A stretch of 64,000 bases of DNA from Streptomyces canus 299MFChir4.1 (GTDB lineage Bacteria; Actinomycetota; Actinomycetes; Streptomycetales; Streptomycetaceae), in contig NZ_KB911590.1 of assembly GCF_000383615.1 (NCBI RefSeq), forward strand, positions 62,001 to 126,000, given 5' to 3'. Position 1 is the first letter of the stretch. Each line of letters begins with the position of its first letter. This document shows, one piece after another, positions 50,720 through 59,440 of the stretch. The notes below the pieces were generated by a model, which did not search any database, had not been told where the DNA came from, and saw nothing but the letters and a program-made list of their open reading frames with translations. The translations under genes and the position numbers were made by a program.

Positions 50720-51160
50720 ATGCCGGACGTGAACGCAGAAACGCAGCGCGTGCTGCCCCGGACCGGCCTGGCGGGACGTCTCGCCGTCCCGGGCGGCATC
50801 CTCGCGGCCGTCGCCGGGGCCTTCGCGTATGTGGGGACCGTGGACCCCAACCAGCCCGGCCACTACCCGGTCTGCCCGCTCTACCGGATCACCGGCCTCT
50901 ACTGCCCCGGCTGCGGCGGACTGCGCAGCGCGCACGCCTTCATCCACGGGGACTTCCTGGCAGCGCTCCAGGACAACGCGCCGGCCGTGCTGGGCTATCT
51001 GGGCTTCGCCGTGCTGTGGACCGTCTGGGTGGTCCGCGCGGCCCGCGGCCGGCCGCTGAAGCTCGGTCTGGGGCCGGTGCACCTGTGGACGGCGGGGACA
51101 TTGCTGCTGGTCTTCACAGTTGTCCGGAACCTGCCCTTCGGTGGCTGGCTTCATCCTTGA
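50720..51160 (+). CDS. DUF2752 membrane protein
   Basis: A 146-residue protein with three membrane helices and the DUF2752 motif CPGCGGLRSAHAFIHGDFLAALQDN, preceded by YPVCPLYRITGLY. The cysteine-rich loop (CPLY...CPGCGG) may bind metal or be redox-active; this is inference. It begins at an ATG with GGGAGG-type purines upstream and follows a terminator, so it probably has its own promoter. It lies 138 bases before trpC, and homologues often sit near trp genes in actinobacteria. Confidence 0.85.
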   Translation: MPDVNAETQRVLPRTGLAGRLAVPGGILAAVAGAFAYVGTVDPNQPGHYPVCPLYRITGLYCPGCGGLRSAHAFIHGDFLAALQDNAPAVLGYLGFAVLWTVWVVRAARGRPLKLGLGPVHLWTAGTLLLVFTVVRNLPFGGWLHP

Positions 51161-51298
51161 TCAACTGGCGAATGTCCAGGTAGTGGGACCGGCGTCAACC
51201 GGATGCGAGGGCTACGCCCTCCTGCGGATACCATCGCAGTGACCACCTGTTTTCATCGGTCGCTGGAACTGTCAACCGTCTGGAAGGGGGCCGCTCGC

Positions 51299-52108
51299 GT
51301 GAGTGTGCTCGACGAGATCATCGACGGAGTCCGTGCCGACCTCGCGGAACGGCAGGCGCGCGTCAGCCTCGACGAGCTCAAGGAACGCGCGGCGAAGGCT
51401 CCCGCGGCCAAGGACGGCGTGGCCGCACTGCGCGGCGACGGCGTCAAGGTCATCTGCGAGGTCAAGCGCTCCAGCCCCTCCAAGGGCGCGCTGGCCGCGA
51501 TCGCCGACCCGGCGGGCCTCGCCGCCGACTACGAGGCGGGCGGCGCGGCCGTCATCTCCGTCCTCACCGAACAGCGCCGCTTCGGCGGCTCGCTGGCCGA
51601 CCTGGAGGCCGTCCGCGCGCGCGTGGACATCCCGGTCCTGCGCAAGGACTTCATCGTCACGTCGTACCAGCTCTGGGAGGCCCGTGCCTACGGCGCCGAC
51701 CTCGCGCTGCTCATTGTCGCGGCCCTGGAGCAGCCCGCCCTGGAGTCCCTGATCGAGCGCGCCGAGTCCATCGGGCTCACCCCGCTCGTCGAGGTGCACG
51801 ACGAGGACGAGGTCGAGCGCGCGGTGGACGCCGGAGCGAAGATCATCGGCGTCAACGCGCGTAATCTCAAGACCCTTGAGGTCGACCGCGGCACGTTCGA
51901 GCGCGTCGCCCCCGAGATCCCCGCCCACCTGGTCAAGATCGCCGAGTCCGGCGTCCGCGGCCCGCACGACCTGATCGCCTACGCCAACGCCGGCGCCGAC
52001 GCGGTCCTGGTGGGCGAGTCCCTGGTCACCGGCAAGGACCCGAAGACGGCGGTCGCGGACCTGGTGGCGGCGGGCGAGCATCCCGCACTTCGGCACGGGC
52101 GCGGCTGA
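51299..52108 (+). CDS. trpC: Indole-3-glycerol phosphate synthase
   Basis: A 269-residue TIM barrel that closes the indole ring from the PRA isomerisation product supplied by PriA. Conserved segments are [13 protein letters not shown] with the catalytic lysine, [46 protein letters not shown] and [31 protein letters not shown] 51299 has GGAAGGGGG at an 8-9-base spacing; the frame is open about 96 bases further upstream without signals. TACCAT at 51228-51233 is a possible -10 element. trpM follows. Confidence 0.96.
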   Translation: MSVLDEIIDGVRADLAERQARVSLDELKERAAKAPAAKDGVAALRGDGVKVICEVKRSSPSKGALAAIADPAGLAADYEAGGAAVISVLTEQRRFGGSLADLEAVRARVDIPVLRKDFIVTSYQLWEARAYGADLALLIVAALEQPALESLIERAESIGLTPLVEVHDEDEVERAVDAGAKIIGVNARNLKTLEVDRGTFERVAPEIPAHLVKIAESGVRGPHDLIAYANAGADAVLVGESLVTGKDPKTAVADLVAAGEHPALRHGRG

Positions 52109-52116
52109 TCACCGGT

Positions 52117-52122
52117 TAGAGT
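52117..52122 (+). promoter_or_regulatory. Possible leaderless promoter of trpM
   Basis: TAGAGT ends seven bases before the trpM ATG, and there is no ribosome-binding site. This is an internal promoter candidate in the trpCMBA cluster. Confidence 0.4.
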
Positions 52123-52129
52123 TGGCCCG

Positions 52130-52297
52130 ATGACTGTCACCATGACCACCGCGGACCGGCACGCGCGCCTCGCGCGCGGTTGCCGTCCCCGCGGCTGCCG
52201 CGCCCCGGCCCGCCGGGTGCACGGTCGCCGGGTGCGGTACGTCATCGGTGACGAACCTGGGCAGGTAAACGGTCGTCGATGGCAGCGCGCCCTTTAG
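52130..52297 (+). CDS. trpM: TrpM-like small protein of the trp operon
   Basis: A 55-residue frame between trpC and trpB, with the sequence ARGCRPRGCRAPARRVHGRR, then VRYVIGDEPGQVNGRRW, near its end. It is Arg-rich with two cysteines. Location, size and this core match TrpM, a small protein reported to modulate tryptophan biosynthesis and development in Streptomyces. The ATG lacks a ribosome-binding site but has TAGAGT seven bases upstream. The TAG stop lies in the loop of a hairpin that begins the inverted dispersed repeat, so the last few residues may derive from that element. Confidence 0.75.
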   Translation: MTVTMTTADRHARLARGCRPRGCRAPARRVHGRRVRYVIGDEPGQVNGRRWQRAL

Positions 52298-52304
52298 GGG
52301 CGCG
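52286..52304 (+). other. Hairpin overlapping the trpM stop
   Basis: CGCGCCC at 52286-52292 pairs with GGGCGCG at 52298-52304 around the loop TTTAG, which contains the trpM stop codon. It forms one end of the dispersed repeat and could attenuate transcription into trpB. Confidence 0.6.
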
Positions 52305-52360
52305 GGGCTGTATTCGATGTGCGGCTACCGCCGCGCGAGCGCGACAAGCCACGGGCGGCC
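52296..52360 (-). repeat. Intergenic GC-rich repeat, copy C (inverted)
   Basis: AGGGGCGCGGGGCTGTATTC through AAGCCACGGGCGG is the reverse complement, with differences, of the repeats at 20171 and 20284. It fills about half of the trpM-trpB gap. Confidence 0.75.
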
Positions 52361-52429
52361 GTCAGCCGTCTTACACACCCCGCTCCCACGGCGATTAGGT
52401 ATTTCCCAGACTCACCGTGAGGTTCAGCC

Positions 52430-53716
52430 ATGCCCAGCGAGTTCTTCATCCCCGACCCCGAGGGTCAAGTCCCCAGCGCCGAAGGCTACTTCGGCGCCTA
52501 TGGCGGCAAGTTCATCCCGGAGGCCCTCGTCGCCGCCGTGGACGAGGTCGCCGTCGAGTACGACAAGGCCAAGCACGACCCCGAGTTCGCCCGTGAGCTC
52601 GACGACCTGCTCGTGAACTACACGGGCCGCCCCTCCGCGCTCACCGAGGTGCCGAGGTTCGCCGAGCACGCCGGTGGCGCCACGGTCTTCCTGAAGCGGG
52701 AAGACCTCAACCACACCGGCTCCCACAAGATCAACAACGTGCTCGGCCAGGCCCTGCTGACCAAGCGCATGGGCAAGACCCGGGTGATCGCGGAGACCGG
52801 CGCCGGCCAGCACGGCGTCGCCACGGCCACCGCCTGCGCGCTCTTCGGCCTCGAGTGCACCATCTACATGGGCGAGATCGACACCCAGCGCCAGGCCCTC
52901 AACGTGGCCCGGATGCGCATGCTCGGCGCCGAGGTCATCGCCGTGAAGTCCGGCAGCCGCACGCTGAAGGACGCCATCAACGAGGCCTTCCGCGACTGGG
53001 TCGCCAACGTCGACCGCACCCACTACCTGTTCGGCACGGTCGCGGGACCGCACCCCTTCCCGGCCATGGTCCGCGACTTCCACCGGGTCATCGGCGTCGA
53101 GGCCCGCCGCCAGCTCCTGGAGCGCGCAGGACGGCTGCCCGACGCGGCCATCGCCTGCGTCGGCGGCGGCTCCAACGCCATCGGCCTGTTCCACGCCTTC
53201 ATCCCGGACACCGGCGTACGCCTCATCGGCTGCGAGCCCGCCGGGCACGGGGTGGAGACCGGCGAGCACGCGGCGACCCTCACCGCGGGCGAGCCCGGCA
53301 TCCTGCACGGCTCCCGCTCCTATGTCCTCCAGGACGAGGAGGGCCAGATCACCGAGCCGTACTCCATCTCGGCCGGTCTGGACTACCCGGGCATCGGCCC
53401 CGAGCACTCCTACCTCAAGGACTCCGGCCGCGGCGAGTACCGCGCGGTCACCGACGACGCGGCCATGCAGGCGCTGCGCCTGCTGTCGCGCACCGAGGGC
53501 ATCATCCCGGCCATCGAGAGCGCCCACGCACTGGCCGGCGCCCTGGAGGTCGGCAGGGAACTCGGCAAGGACGGGCTGATCGTCGTCAACCTGTCCGGGC
53601 GCGGTGACAAGGACATGGACACGGCCGCACGCTACTTCGGCCTGTACGAGACCGACGCGGCCGTCGCAGCGGACGAGGCCGGCACCGGCGCGGAGATCGA
53701 GGGGGACGCGAAGTGA
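52430..53716 (+). CDS. trpB: Tryptophan synthase beta chain
   Basis: A 428-residue PLP enzyme joining indole and serine. The PLP lysine lies in [14 protein letters not shown], and the phosphate-binding loop is [10 protein letters not shown]. The TrpB1-type motifs [10 protein letters not shown]-like ([21 protein letters not shown]) and GRGDKDM near the C-terminus are present. The ATG has GTGAGG upstream. A TAGGTAT element about 28 bases before the start could be a -10 box, in addition to read-through from trpC/trpM. The stop overlaps the trpA GTG. Confidence 0.97.
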   Translation: MPSEFFIPDPEGQVPSAEGYFGAYGGKFIPEALVAAVDEVAVEYDKAKHDPEFARELDDLLVNYTGRPSALTEVPRFAEHAGGATVFLKREDLNHTGSHKINNVLGQALLTKRMGKTRVIAETGAGQHGVATATACALFGLECTIYMGEIDTQRQALNVARMRMLGAEVIAVKSGSRTLKDAINEAFRDWVANVDRTHYLFGTVAGPHPFPAMVRDFHRVIGVEARRQLLERAGRLPDAAIACVGGGSNAIGLFHAFIPDTGVRLIGCEPAGHGVETGEHAATLTAGEPGILHGSRSYVLQDEEGQITEPYSISAGLDYPGIGPEHSYLKDSGRGEYRAVTDDAAMQALRLLSRTEGIIPAIESAHALAGALEVGRELGKDGLIVVNLSGRGDKDMDTAARYFGLYETDAAVAADEAGTGAEIEGDAK

Positions 53717-54531
53717 GCGGGAACATTCAACTGCTGTCCGACACCCTCGCCGCTGCCAGGGCCGAGGGCCGGTCCGCGCTCATCGCCTACCTCCCGGCCG
53801 GGTTCCCGACCGTGGACGGCGGCATCGAGGCGATCAAGGCCGCCTTCGAGGGCGGCGCGGACGTCGTCGAGGTCGGTCTGCCGCACAGCGACCCCGTCCT
53901 CGACGGCCCCGTCATCCAGACCGCCGACGACATCGCCCTGCGCGGTGGCGTCAAGATCGCCGACGTCATGCGGACGGTCAAGGAGACCTACGAGGCCACC
54001 GGGAAGCCGGTGCTCGTCATGACGTACTGGAACCCCATCGACCGCTACGGCGTCGAGCGCTTCACCGCCGAACTCGCCGAGGCGGGCGGCGCGGGCTGCA
54101 TCCTGCCCGACCTGCCCGTGCAGGAGTCGGCCCTGTGGAGGCAGCACGCCGAGAAGCAGGGGCTCGCCACGGTCTTCGTGGTCGCGCCCAGCAGCAAGGC
54201 CGCGCGGCTCGCCGAGATCACCGCGGCCGGCAGCGGGTTCGTGTACGCCGCCTCACTGATGGGCGTCACGGGCACGCGTGAGTCGGTCGGGGCGCAGGCC
54301 CAGGACCTGGTCGAGCGCACCCGGGCCGCCGGGGCCGGTCTGCCCGTCTGCGTCGGGCTCGGTGTCTCCAACGCCCGACAGGCCGCCGAGGTGGCCGGCT
54401 TCGCCGACGGCGTGATCGTCGGCTCGGCCTTCGTGAAGCGGATGCTGGACGCACCGGACGACAAGGCCGGCATCGAGGGCGTCCGCGCCCTCGCGGGCGA
54501 GCTGGCGAAGGGCGTGCGCCGACAGGCGTAG
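53713..54531 (+). CDS. trpA: Tryptophan synthase alpha chain
   Basis: A 272-residue TIM barrel that cleaves indole-3-glycerol phosphate and channels indole to TrpB. Catalytic residues are visible as Glu in [11 protein letters not shown] and Asp in [35 protein letters not shown] and [28 protein letters not shown] are typical. The GTG start overlaps the trpB stop by four bases, so expression of the two subunits is coupled. Two hairpins follow within 90 bases and end the trp cluster. Confidence 0.97.
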   Translation: MSGNIQLLSDTLAAARAEGRSALIAYLPAGFPTVDGGIEAIKAAFEGGADVVEVGLPHSDPVLDGPVIQTADDIALRGGVKIADVMRTVKETYEATGKPVLVMTYWNPIDRYGVERFTAELAEAGGAGCILPDLPVQESALWRQHAEKQGLATVFVVAPSSKAARLAEITAAGSGFVYAASLMGVTGTRESVGAQAQDLVERTRAAGAGLPVCVGLGVSNARQAAEVAGFADGVIVGSAFVKRMLDAPDDKAGIEGVRALAGELAKGVRRQA

Positions 54532-54543
54532 GCCCGCCGTACG

Positions 54544-54562
54544 CCCGTCACGGCGTGACGGG
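54544..54562 (+). other. Short palindrome after trpA
   Basis: CCCGTCACG and CGTGACGGG flank a single G, 13 bases past the trpA stop. It could be a small stem or a regulator site. Confidence 0.4.
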
Positions 54563-54596
54563 AGATCCGCTCACTCGAACGGGTGGACCTGGGGCC

Positions 54597-54619
54597 GGGG
54601 AGGCGCGGTGCGCCTCCCC
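54597..54619 (+). terminator. Probable terminator of the trp cluster
   Basis: 10-bp arms GGGGAGGCGC and GCGCCTCCCC with a 3-base loop, followed by GGTTCGTTCT. It lies between trpA and the second DsbA-like gene and ends only 16 bases before that gene's start. Confidence 0.65.
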
Positions 54620-54635
54620 GGTTCGTTCTGCGGGT

Positions 54636-55418
54636 GTGAGCGAGAAGAACCGTGAGGGAAAGCGCACCGCCCGGGAGCGGCTGGCGGAGGAGCGCGCGAA
54701 GCAGAAGTCCGCGGAGAAGCGGCGCCGGGTGCTGATCGTGGGCGCGAGTGTGGTGTGCGTCCTCGGGCTCGCGGCGGTGATCGGCGTCGTCGCGGCCAAC
54801 GCAGGCAAGGACAAGGACAAGGACAAGGACTCCGCGGGCCCGGTCGTGGCGCCCTCGGGGGCCAAGGGCCAGGACAGTCTCGCCATCCCGGTCGGCAAGG
54901 AGGGCGCCAGGTCGACGCTGGTCGTCTGGGAGGACTTCCGCTGCCCGGCCTGCAAGGCCTTCGAGACGGCGTACCGCCCGACCGTCCACGAGCTCACCGG
55001 ATCCGGGAAGCTCAAGGTCGAGTACCACCTGGCGACGATCATCGACGGCAACATGGGCGGCACCGGCTCCCGCAACGCGGCCAACGCGGCGGCCTGCGCC
55101 CAGGACGCCGGGAAGTTCCCGGGGTACCACGACGTGCTGTACGAGAACCAGCCCGACGAGACCAGCGACGACTACGCCGAGAACGAGAAGCTGCTCGACC
55201 TGGCGAAGAAGGTCGACGGCCTCGACACGCCCGCGTTCCGCACCTGTGTCGAGAAGGGCACCCACAACAGCTGGGTGGAGAAATCCGCGGCCGCCTTCCG
55301 CAACGGCGGCTTCTCCGGCACCCCGACCGTGCTGCTCGACGGCAAGAACATCTACCAGGACCGCACGATGACCCCGGCGAAGCTGAAGCAGCAGGTGGAG
55401 GCCGCCAACAAGGGGTGA
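54636..55418 (+). CDS. Second membrane-anchored DsbA-like thioredoxin-fold protein
   Basis: A 260-residue protein with the same plan as the one at 24166-24981. A charged cytoplasmic head (KNREGKRTARERLAEERAKQ) precedes one helix (VLIVGASVVCVLGLAAVIGVVAA), a KDKDKDKD linker, and an extracytoplasmic DsbA-like domain. The redox motif is FRCPACKAFE and the cis-proline loop is FSGTPTVLLDG. It probably acts on disulfides of exported proteins or lipoproteins. GTG 54636 (VSEKN) lies just after the trp-cluster hairpin. It is followed by lgt after 103 bases. Confidence 0.88.
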   Translation: MSEKNREGKRTARERLAEERAKQKSAEKRRRVLIVGASVVCVLGLAAVIGVVAANAGKDKDKDKDSAGPVVAPSGAKGQDSLAIPVGKEGARSTLVVWEDFRCPACKAFETAYRPTVHELTGSGKLKVEYHLATIIDGNMGGTGSRNAANAAACAQDAGKFPGYHDVLYENQPDETSDDYAENEKLLDLAKKVDGLDTPAFRTCVEKGTHNSWVEKSAAAFRNGGFSGTPTVLLDGKNIYQDRTMTPAKLKQQVEAANKG

Positions 55419-55419
55419 C

Positions 55420-55455
55420 GGCGGGTAAGGCGGCGGCCGCCTTCTCTCACCCGCC
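55420..55455 (+). terminator. Hairpin after the second DsbA-like gene
   Basis: An outer pair GGCGGGT/ACCCGCC encloses an inner AAGGCGGC/GCCGCCTT stem directly after the stop. It is a compound stem-loop likely to terminate transcription before lgt. Confidence 0.65.
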
Positions 55456-55521
55456 TGTTATGGACCCGTTGCCGGGCCGCCTGCCGTGGGCCCGGCCCGG
55501 CAGGGTAGCGTCGACCCTGCC

Positions 55522-56472
55522 ATGGAACTTGCCTACATTCCCAGCCCGTCGCGCGGGGTGATCCACCTCGGTCCCATCCCGCTGCGTGGCTATGCGTTCT
55601 GCATCATCATCGGCGTCTTCGTTGCCGTCTGGCTCGGCAACAAGCGCTGGATCGCCCGGGGCGGGCGGGCCGGCACGGTGGCCGACATCGCGGTCTGGGC
55701 CGTGCCGTTCGGACTGCTCGGCGGCCGCCTCTACCACGTGATCACGGACTACGAGCTGTACTTCAGCGAGGGCCGTGACTGGGTGGACGCCTTCAAGGTC
55801 TGGGAGGGCGGCCTCGGCATCTGGGGCGCGATCGCGCTCGGTGCGGTGGGCGCCTGGATCGGCTGCCGCCGCCGGGGCATCCCGCTGCCGGCCTACGCCG
55901 ACGCCATCGCCCCCGGTATCGCCCTCGCGCAGGCCATCGGACGCTGGGGCAACTGGTTCAACCAGGAGCTGTACGGCAAGCCGACCGACCTGCCGTGGGC
56001 CCTGCACATCACGTCCTCCACGGACGGCCGGGTACCGGGCTACTACCACCCGACCTTCCTCTACGAGTCGCTGTGGTGCATCGGTGTCGCGCTCCTCGTC
56101 ATCTGGGCCGACCGCCGCTTCACGCTCGGACACGGACGGGCGTTCGCGCTGTACGTCGCCGCGTACTGCACGGGGCGCGGCTGGATCGAGTACATGCGCA
56201 TCGATGACGCCCACCACATCCTCGGACTCCGGCTCAACGTCTGGACCGCGATCATCGTGTTCCTGCTCGCGGTGACATACATCGTGGTGTCGGCGGACAA
56301 GCGACCCGGACGCGAGGAAACCGTCGAGCCTGGTGCCACCGACGACGAGACCGAGTCCGGCCGCGAGACCGAGCCCGGGGACGCTGCCGAGAGCGACGAG
56401 AAGACCGGGCCCGCCGCCGAGACCGACACCGCCGAGGTGTCCGACGAGGCCGGGTCGGCGAAGAAGACCTGA
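55522..56472 (+). CDS. lgt: Phosphatidylglycerol--prolipoprotein diacylglyceryl transferase
   Basis: A 316-residue membrane enzyme that lipidates the lipobox cysteine of prolipoproteins, acting before LspA (encoded at 15663). It has seven helices. The Lgt signature is GRWGNWFNQELYG at about residues 137-149, preceded by the conserved GGLGIWGAIALG. The later YEYMRID-like segment reads WIEYMRIDD. A C-terminal acidic, disordered tail of about 60 residues (TDDETESGRETEPGD) follows the last helix and is typical of streptomycetes. ATG 55522 is the natural start; the frame is open for 36 bases upstream. Confidence 0.96.
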   Translation: MELAYIPSPSRGVIHLGPIPLRGYAFCIIIGVFVAVWLGNKRWIARGGRAGTVADIAVWAVPFGLLGGRLYHVITDYELYFSEGRDWVDAFKVWEGGLGIWGAIALGAVGAWIGCRRRGIPLPAYADAIAPGIALAQAIGRWGNWFNQELYGKPTDLPWALHITSSTDGRVPGYYHPTFLYESLWCIGVALLVIWADRRFTLGHGRAFALYVAAYCTGRGWIEYMRIDDAHHILGLRLNVWTAIIVFLLAVTYIVVSADKRPGREETVEPGATDDETESGRETEPGDAAESDEKTGPAAETDTAEVSDEAGSAKKT

Positions 56473-56490
56473 CGGCCGGTCGTACGTAGC

Positions 56491-56522
56491 GGAGGGCGCC
56501 CCGAGCTGTCGGGGCGCCCTCC
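56491..56522. terminator. Bidirectional terminator between lgt and the CitE-like gene
   Basis: Perfect 14-bp arms GGAGGGCGCCCCGA and TCGGGGCGCCCTCC enclose the loop GCTG. It sits between convergent transcripts. Confidence 0.9.
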
Positions 56523-56529
56523 TCGTATG

Positions 56530-57363
56530 TCAGGCGCGCTCGGCGAGGGAGAGGGTCCGGTGCGCCTGGGTCACCACCGCCGCGTCGATGAACGTACCGT
56601 CCGCGAGGGCCTGGGCTCCCTGGTGGGCCTCCGCCGCCTTGAGGATCGTTTCCGCCTGCTCGATCTCCTCCGCCGTGGGGAGGAACGCGCGCTCGATCAC
56701 CGGGAGTTGGCGGGGATGGACGGCTGCCCGGCCCAGGAAGCCCAGAGCACGGCCATGGGCGCAGGACGTCCGCAGGCCCTCCAGGTCCCGGGTGTCGGGG
56801 TGGACCGACTGGGACGGGGGAGGAAGCGCCGCCGCTCGCGCCGCCACGACCACCCGGGAGCGGGACCAGTCCAGGCCCCGGTCGTGTCGGACGCCCAGGT
56901 CGGCGCGTAGGTCGGCCTCGCCGAGGGCGATGCCCCGCAGACTCGGGTGGGCGGTGGCGATGGCGTGGGCACGCTCGATGCCCAGGGCTGATTCCAGGAG
57001 GGCGTACAGGGGTGGGGCGCCGCCTCCTTCGGTCCGGGCCGTCCTCCGCGCGACGCGGGTGATCTGGGCGGGGGAGGTGACCTTGGGCAGGCGGAGACCG
57101 CAGACGCCAGGGAGCGGGGCGAGCGCTGCCAGGTCCGCTGCCGCCAGGGGGCCGTCGAGGGCGTTCACCCGGACGTGGACCGGGACCGGCTGGGGGTCGC
57201 TGAGACGTTCGGCGGTCGCCTCACGGGCGTACCGCTTGCGGTCGGGGGCGACCGCGTCCTCCAGGTCGACGACCACGACGTCGGCGCCGGCCACGAGGGC
57301 CTTGGTGACGGTCTCCGGGCGGTCGCCGGGGACGTAGAGCCAGGTCAGAGGGTACGGCCTCAC
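56530..57363 (-). CDS. HpcH/HpaI aldolase / citrate lyase beta-like protein (CitE family)
   Basis: A 277-residue TIM barrel. Motifs are LTWLYVPGDRPETVTKALVAGADVVVVDLEDAVAPDRK near the N-terminus, the Mg-binding glutamate in ALLESALGIERAHAIA, and the aspartate in GIALGEADLRADLG. Members cleave or form CoA thioesters such as malyl- or citramalyl-CoA, and stand-alone CitE-like proteins lack the CitDF partners. The GTG start overlaps the stop of the CoA-transferase gene by four bases, so the pair may act on one CoA thioester. It is the last gene of the operon. Confidence 0.88.
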   Translation of the reverse strand: MRPYPLTWLYVPGDRPETVTKALVAGADVVVVDLEDAVAPDRKRYAREATAERLSDPQPVPVHVRVNALDGPLAAADLAALAPLPGVCGLRLPKVTSPAQITRVARRTARTEGGGAPPLYALLESALGIERAHAIATAHPSLRGIALGEADLRADLGVRHDRGLDWSRSRVVVAARAAALPPPSQSVHPDTRDLEGLRTSCAHGRALGFLGRAAVHPRQLPVIERAFLPTAEEIEQAETILKAAEAHQGAQALADGTFIDAAVVTQAHRTLSLAERA

Positions 57364-58550
57364 AGGGCGCCCTCCGTGCGCAGGGCCGTCAACTCGGCCT
57401 CGGTCAGGCCCAGTTCCCGCAGGATCTCGTCCGTGTCCGCACCGTGCGGGCGGCCCGCCCAGCGGATCGCGCCCGGCGTCGAGGAGAGCCGGAAGAGGAC
57501 GTTCTGCATGCGCAGGGGGCCGAGGTCCGGGTCGTCGACGGTGGTGACGGTGTCGAGCGCCTGGTACTGCGGGTCGGCCAGCACGTCCCGGACGTCCTGG
57601 ATCGGGGCGACCGCCGCCTCCGCCTTCTCGAAGGCCGCGAGGACGTCGGCGCGGCTGCGTCGGGCGATCCAGGAGCCGACCGCCGCGTCGAGGACGTCGG
57701 CGTGGGCGGCCCGCTCGGCGCCCGTCGCGAACCACGGTTCGTCGATCAGCTCCGGGCGCCCCACCAGGTGCATCACGCGTTCCGCGATCGACTGGGCCGA
57801 GGTGGAGACGGCGACCCAGGTCCCGTCGGCCGTGCGGTAGGTGTTGCGCGGGGCGTTGTTGGCGGAGCGGTTGCCGGTGCGCTCCTGGACGTGACCGAGT
57901 TGGTCGTACCAGGTCGGCTGGGGGCCGAGGACCGTCAGGATCGGCTCGATGAGCGCCATGTCGACGACCTGGCCCTCGCCCGTGCGGTCCCGGGCCGCGA
58001 GCGCCGTCATCACCGCGTACGCCGTGGCCAGGCCCGCGATCGAGTCGGCCAGGCCGAAGGGCGGCAGGACCGGGGGCGCGTCGGGTTCGCCGGTGATCGC
58101 CGCGAAGCCGCTCATCGCCTCGGCGAGGGTGCCGAAGCCGGGGCGGTGGGCGTAGGGGCCGAACTGGCCGAAGCCGGTGACGCGGGTGAGGACCAGGCGG
58201 GGGTTGACGGCGGACAGCTCGGACCAGCCGAGGTCCCACTTCTCCAGGGTGCCGGGGCGGAAGTTCTCGACGACCACGTCCGCTGAGGCGGCCAGCCTGA
58301 GGAAGGTGGTCCGGCCGCCCGGCTTGGACAGGTCCAGGGTGATCGTGCGCTTGTTGCGGCCCAGGACCTTCCACCACAGGCCGATGCCGTCCTTCGAGGG
58401 GCCGTGGCCGCGGGAGGGGTCCGGTTTCGTGGGGTGCTCGATCTTGACGACCTCCGCGCCGAAGTCGCCGAGCAGGGTGGCGGCGAGAGGGCCGGCGAAG
58501 AGGGTGGCCGTGTCGAGCACGCGCAGGCCTTGGAGGGGGGTCTCGGTCAT
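57360..58550 (-). CDS. CaiB/BaiF family (class III) CoA-transferase
   Basis: A 396-residue family III CoA-transferase. It has RVLDTATLFAGPLAATLLGDFGAEVVKIEHP at the N-terminus, GRNKRTITLDL and DVVVENFRPGTLEKW. The catalytic aspartate is expected in GLADSIAGLATAYAVMTALAARDRTGEGQVVDMALIE. The family moves CoA between carboxylic acids; the substrate is not visible. The ATG overlaps the ribokinase stop, and the stop overlaps the CitE-like start, so it is firmly in the operon. Confidence 0.9.
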   Translation of the reverse strand: MTETPLQGLRVLDTATLFAGPLAATLLGDFGAEVVKIEHPTKPDPSRGHGPSKDGIGLWWKVLGRNKRTITLDLSKPGGRTTFLRLAASADVVVENFRPGTLEKWDLGWSELSAVNPRLVLTRVTGFGQFGPYAHRPGFGTLAEAMSGFAAITGEPDAPPVLPPFGLADSIAGLATAYAVMTALAARDRTGEGQVVDMALIEPILTVLGPQPTWYDQLGHVQERTGNRSANNAPRNTYRTADGTWVAVSTSAQSIAERVMHLVGRPELIDEPWFATGAERAAHADVLDAAVGSWIARRSRADVLAAFEKAEAAVAPIQDVRDVLADPQYQALDTVTTVDDPDLGPLRMQNVLFRLSSTPGAIRWAGRPHGADTDEILRELGLTEAELTALRTEGAL

Positions 58551-59440
58551 GACGGGTACCGGGCCTCGATCTCGGAGCGGTAGGGCATGGACGCCGAGGC
58601 GCCTTCCCGCTGGACGGACAGCGCGGCCGCCGCGGCGGCCCAGGTCATGGCCTCACGCATCGGCCGTTCCTCACCGAGGGCGACGGCGAGCGCGCCCACG
58701 AAGGTGTCGCCCGCCCCCGTGGAGTCCACCGCGGTGACCCGCGGGGCGGGGACGGCGAGGGGTTCGGCGTCCCGGGTCAGATACAGGCTGCCGGCCGCGC
58801 CCAGGGTGATCACCACGCGCGGGACCCGGTCGAGGAGGGCGGCACCAGCGGCGAACGGGTCGGCGAGGCCGGTGAGAGTGGCCGCCTCGTGCTCGTTGGG
58901 GACCAACAGGTCGGTGGCGTCGAGGAGTTCGGGCGGCAGGTCCTGGACCGGGGCGGGGGTGAGGATCGTACGGACACCGTGGGCGCGGGCCGTCTGCGCG
59001 CCCGCGAGGACCGCTGCCAGGGGGATCTCCAACTGGAGGAGCAGGGCGTCGGCGGAGGCGATCAGGCCCTCGTCGCCGGGGACGAGGTGGTCGACGGTGC
59101 CGTTCGCGCCGGGGATGACGACGATGGCGTTGCCGCCCTCGTCGTCCACGACGATGTGCGCGGTGCCGGAAGGGCCCTCGACGGTGCGCAGGTGGTCGGT
59201 GGTGACGCCGGAGTGTTCCAGGGTGGAGCGCAGCCGGGTGCCGAAGCCGTCGTTGCCGACCGCGCCGATGATCGAGACGGTGGCGCCGGAGCGGGCCGCG
59301 GCGACGGCCTGGTTGGCGCCCTTGCCGCCGGGGATCGTGCGGAACTCCCTGCCGGTGACGGTCTCTCCGCGCCGGGGTGCCTTGTCGACGTAGACGACCA
59401 GGTCCATGTTCGTGCTGCCGAGCACGGCGATGTGGGTCAT
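58547..59440 (-). CDS. rbsK: Ribokinase (PfkB family)
   Basis: A 297-residue sugar kinase. PfkB signature 1 is REFRTIPGGKGANQAVAAARSG at about 32-53, and signature 2 with the catalytic aspartate is VDSTGAGDTFVGALAVAL. GSTNMDLVVYVDKAPRRGET is the typical ribokinase opening. It would make ribose 5-phosphate from ribose. The stop overlaps the CoA-transferase start (ATGA). The start overlaps the stop of the last ADP-ribosylglycohydrolase, which suggests the hydrolases feed it with ribose; that link is inferred. No ribose ABC transporter is adjacent in the window. Confidence 0.92.
   Translation of the reverse strand: MTHIAVLGSTNMDLVVYVDKAPRRGETVTGREFRTIPGGKGANQAVAAARSGATVSIIGAVGNDGFGTRLRSTLEHSGVTTDHLRTVEGPSGTAHIVVDDEGGNAIVVIPGANGTVDHLVPGDEGLIASADALLLQLEIPLAAVLAGAQTARAHGVRTILTPAPVQDLPPELLDATDLLVPNEHEAATLTGLADPFAAGAALLDRVPRVVITLGAAGSLYLTRDAEPLAVPAPRVTAVDSTGAGDTFVGALAVALGEERPMREAMTWAAAAAALSVQREGASASMPYRSEIEARYPS

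Noticed and set aside
57444-58286. Plus-strand frames opposite the CoA-transferase gene
   Set aside because: Antisense shadows; the minus-strand gene has clear CaiB motifs and start-stop overlaps with both neighbours.
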